Source: Nitrospirota bacterium (GTDB taxonomy: Bacteria; Nitrospirota; Thermodesulfovibrionia; Thermodesulfovibrionales; Dissulfurispiraceae). Taken from it: a stretch of 5,923 nt of DNA. Positions 5,033 to 5,923 of the stretch are shown piece by piece. The DNA lies in assembly GCA_016212685.1 (NCBI GenBank), contig JACREW010000014.1, positions 1 to 5,923 on the forward strand. The letters run 5' to 3'. The notes under the pieces are model-generated. The model was given only the letters and a program-made list of their open reading frames with translations, had not been told where the DNA came from and searched no databases. A program made the position numbers and the translations under genes. Positions within the stretch are counted from its first letter, which is position 1; the number at the start of each line of letters is the position of its first letter.

Positions 5033-5923
5033 ATTTCTTATGACACATTTGACACAAGCTGCCCGGACTGATGGTATCATTGGCAAAAAGCGCCCTCGAA
5101 TTAGCGGCATGGGGGTTATGACAGCTTGCGCATGAAAGCTCCTTTCCGGGTCGCAGGGGATCCGGCCTGCCCTTTGTAGGATGCGAAGACCCGAACACAA
5201 ATCCTGCAACCACATGCCTTCCGGAGGCCCTGTCTTCATGGCATGTAGTACACAAATCCCATGAAGGTTTTTTAAGCCATGAAATATTGTTCGAGGCATG
5301 GGGGTTATGGCATATACTGCACTTTCCGGTTGCAGCGGGTCCGTGCCAATACTTTTTGGGCGTCCATTCCTCTTTCTTGTCCTTATGACATGCAAAACAC
5401 AAATCCCTCTCCGACTGCTGCGCGGCATATTTAACCGGCTTGGAATTTTTGTCGTGGCATGAAAGACAAGCCCATGTTGCCGCAGGGCCGTGGACATAAC
5501 CATACTCCGTTATCTTTTTATGGCATGGATAACAGACAGAATCGCCGGGCTTCTGCGGCTTCAAATCCTTTGCCGATACATTAGTTTCGTGGCATGACAT
5601 GCATGCCCTCTCGCTGTCTTCCCTATGAAACGGCTTTTTCTGAAATTCGGGAGGGGTAATCCTGTATTCTCTTGATAAGTCTGACCTGTAAAAAACAGCA
5701 ACCTTTTTTGATTCAGCAACCCTGCCGCCTTCGACAGCATTCACAACTATCTCATTAGGGCCGGGATTAAGTTTCACTGTTTTGCAGAAGTATCCTTTTC
5801 CCTTAACATCTGTCCCTTTAAAAATCTCGTCATTATTTCTGACGATGGTGATTGCATCCACATTATTGCTGAATTTTATAACAATGGGGAGGAGTTCCCC
5901 CTCGACCACGCTATAGTCTGCGG
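5031..5923 (-). CDS. Multihaem c-type cytochrome with N-terminal Ig-like domain, 3' part
   Basis: The frame is open to the right edge with no stop, so this is the C-terminal 296 residues of a larger protein. A GTG at 5909 is an internal valine rather than a start: it falls inside the domain and has no ribosome site. Numbering from the first full codon (5921), residues about 5-80 look like an Ig-like strand domain ('VKLNPGPNEIVVNAVEGGRVAESKKV'). Eight haem motifs follow: CMSCH 107, CYPCH 130, CLSCH 152, CFACH 175, CSICH 201, CTTCH 224, CASCH 264 and CQMCH 290. They form four pairs spaced 23, 23, 23 and 26 residues, each preceded by a histidine (FH, VHGPAAT, WHGPAAT, SHPTKG), the doubled-CXXCH pattern. 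It probably carries electrons in the periplasm or at the cell surface. It is likely co-transcribed with the kinase. More haems may lie upstream. Confidence 0.93.
   Translation of the reverse strand, partial: ADYSVVEGELLPIVIKFSNNVDAITIVRNNDEIFKGTDVKGKGYFCKTVKLNPGPNEIVVNAVEGGRVAESKKVAVFYRSDLSREYRITPPEFQKKPFHREDSERACMSCHETNVSAKDLKPQKPGDSVCYPCHKKITEYGYVHGPAATWACLSCHDKNSKPVKYAAQQSERDLCFACHKDKKEEWTPKKYWHGPAATGKCSICHNPHASNNISWLKKPSWDLCTTCHEDRASGRHVVAGFVFGSSHPTKGRPDPLRPGKELSCASCHNPHAANSRALFANDTISPGSLCQMCHKK

Noticed and set aside
5332..5348. TGGCACG on the minus strand inside the octahaem gene
   Set aside because: No GC at the required 10-bp spacing; the bases encode the conserved WHGPAAT segment.
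5009..5503. Minus-strand open frame of 164 codons
   Set aside because: It overlaps the octahaem cytochrome in another frame, has no ribosome site and no recognisable family pattern; the haem frame is clearly the coding one.
5907..5909. GTG as start codon of the octahaem cytochrome
   Set aside because: The frame continues open to the window edge, there is no Shine-Dalgarno or signal peptide, and the Ig-like domain appears already under way.

Overview
The window reads as a fragment of an extracellular or periplasmic electron-transfer locus from an anaerobic, cytochrome-rich bacterium. Almost every gene is a multihaem c-type cytochrome, a beta-propeller protein often found beside such cytochromes, or the two-component system that probably controls them. 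Moderate GC, a haem-c-bearing histidine kinase, an NtrC-type regulator and many short dispersed repeats suggest Nitrospirota (Thermodesulfovibrionia-like) or Desulfobacterota/Geobacter-like bacteria. The phylum is an inference; there is no marker gene here.

Layout, right to left, because most genes are on the minus strand. At 5923-5031 is the 3' part of an octahaem (or larger) cytochrome with an Ig-like domain. At 4973-3468 is a membrane histidine kinase whose periplasmic sensor domain carries one haem-c motif (CYKCH). At 3446-2064 is a sigma-54-dependent response regulator. At 1721-2062, on the plus strand, a small tetrahaem cytochrome is squeezed between minus-strand genes, with 1 bp to the regulator's stop and 13 bp to the next start. 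At 1707-631 is a six-bladed NHL propeller with a signal peptide. A 385-bp intergenic region (246-630) follows, then at 245-1 the 5' end of another secreted cytochrome that leaves the window.

The main regulatory clue is in that intergenic region. On the minus strand, about 107 bp upstream of the left cytochrome, TGGCACGGGCTTTGCT (367-352) matches the -24/-12 sigma-54 consensus completely. The gene also has an extended Shine-Dalgarno AAGGAGGTGA. A sigma-54 activator and its haem-containing kinase are encoded less than 2 kb away. The simplest model is that the kinase senses redox state or a haem ligand, phosphorylates the regulator, and the regulator drives the left cytochrome from this promoter. 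The order kinase, regulator, NHL protein, cytochrome resembles what I recall of the Geobacter omcS neighbourhood.

The second theme is short-period repeats arranged as inverted arrays: a 7-bp unit (RTGARCN) at 376-563 and 4980-5032, and a 6-bp unit (GGTARA) at 1591-1675 and 3451-3468. They occupy functional positions: one encodes the NHL signal peptide, one supplies the regulator's ribosome binding site, and one overlaps a cytochrome stop codon and abuts the kinase start. Between the 7-bp arrays at 376-563 lie two hairpins related by compensatory base changes.
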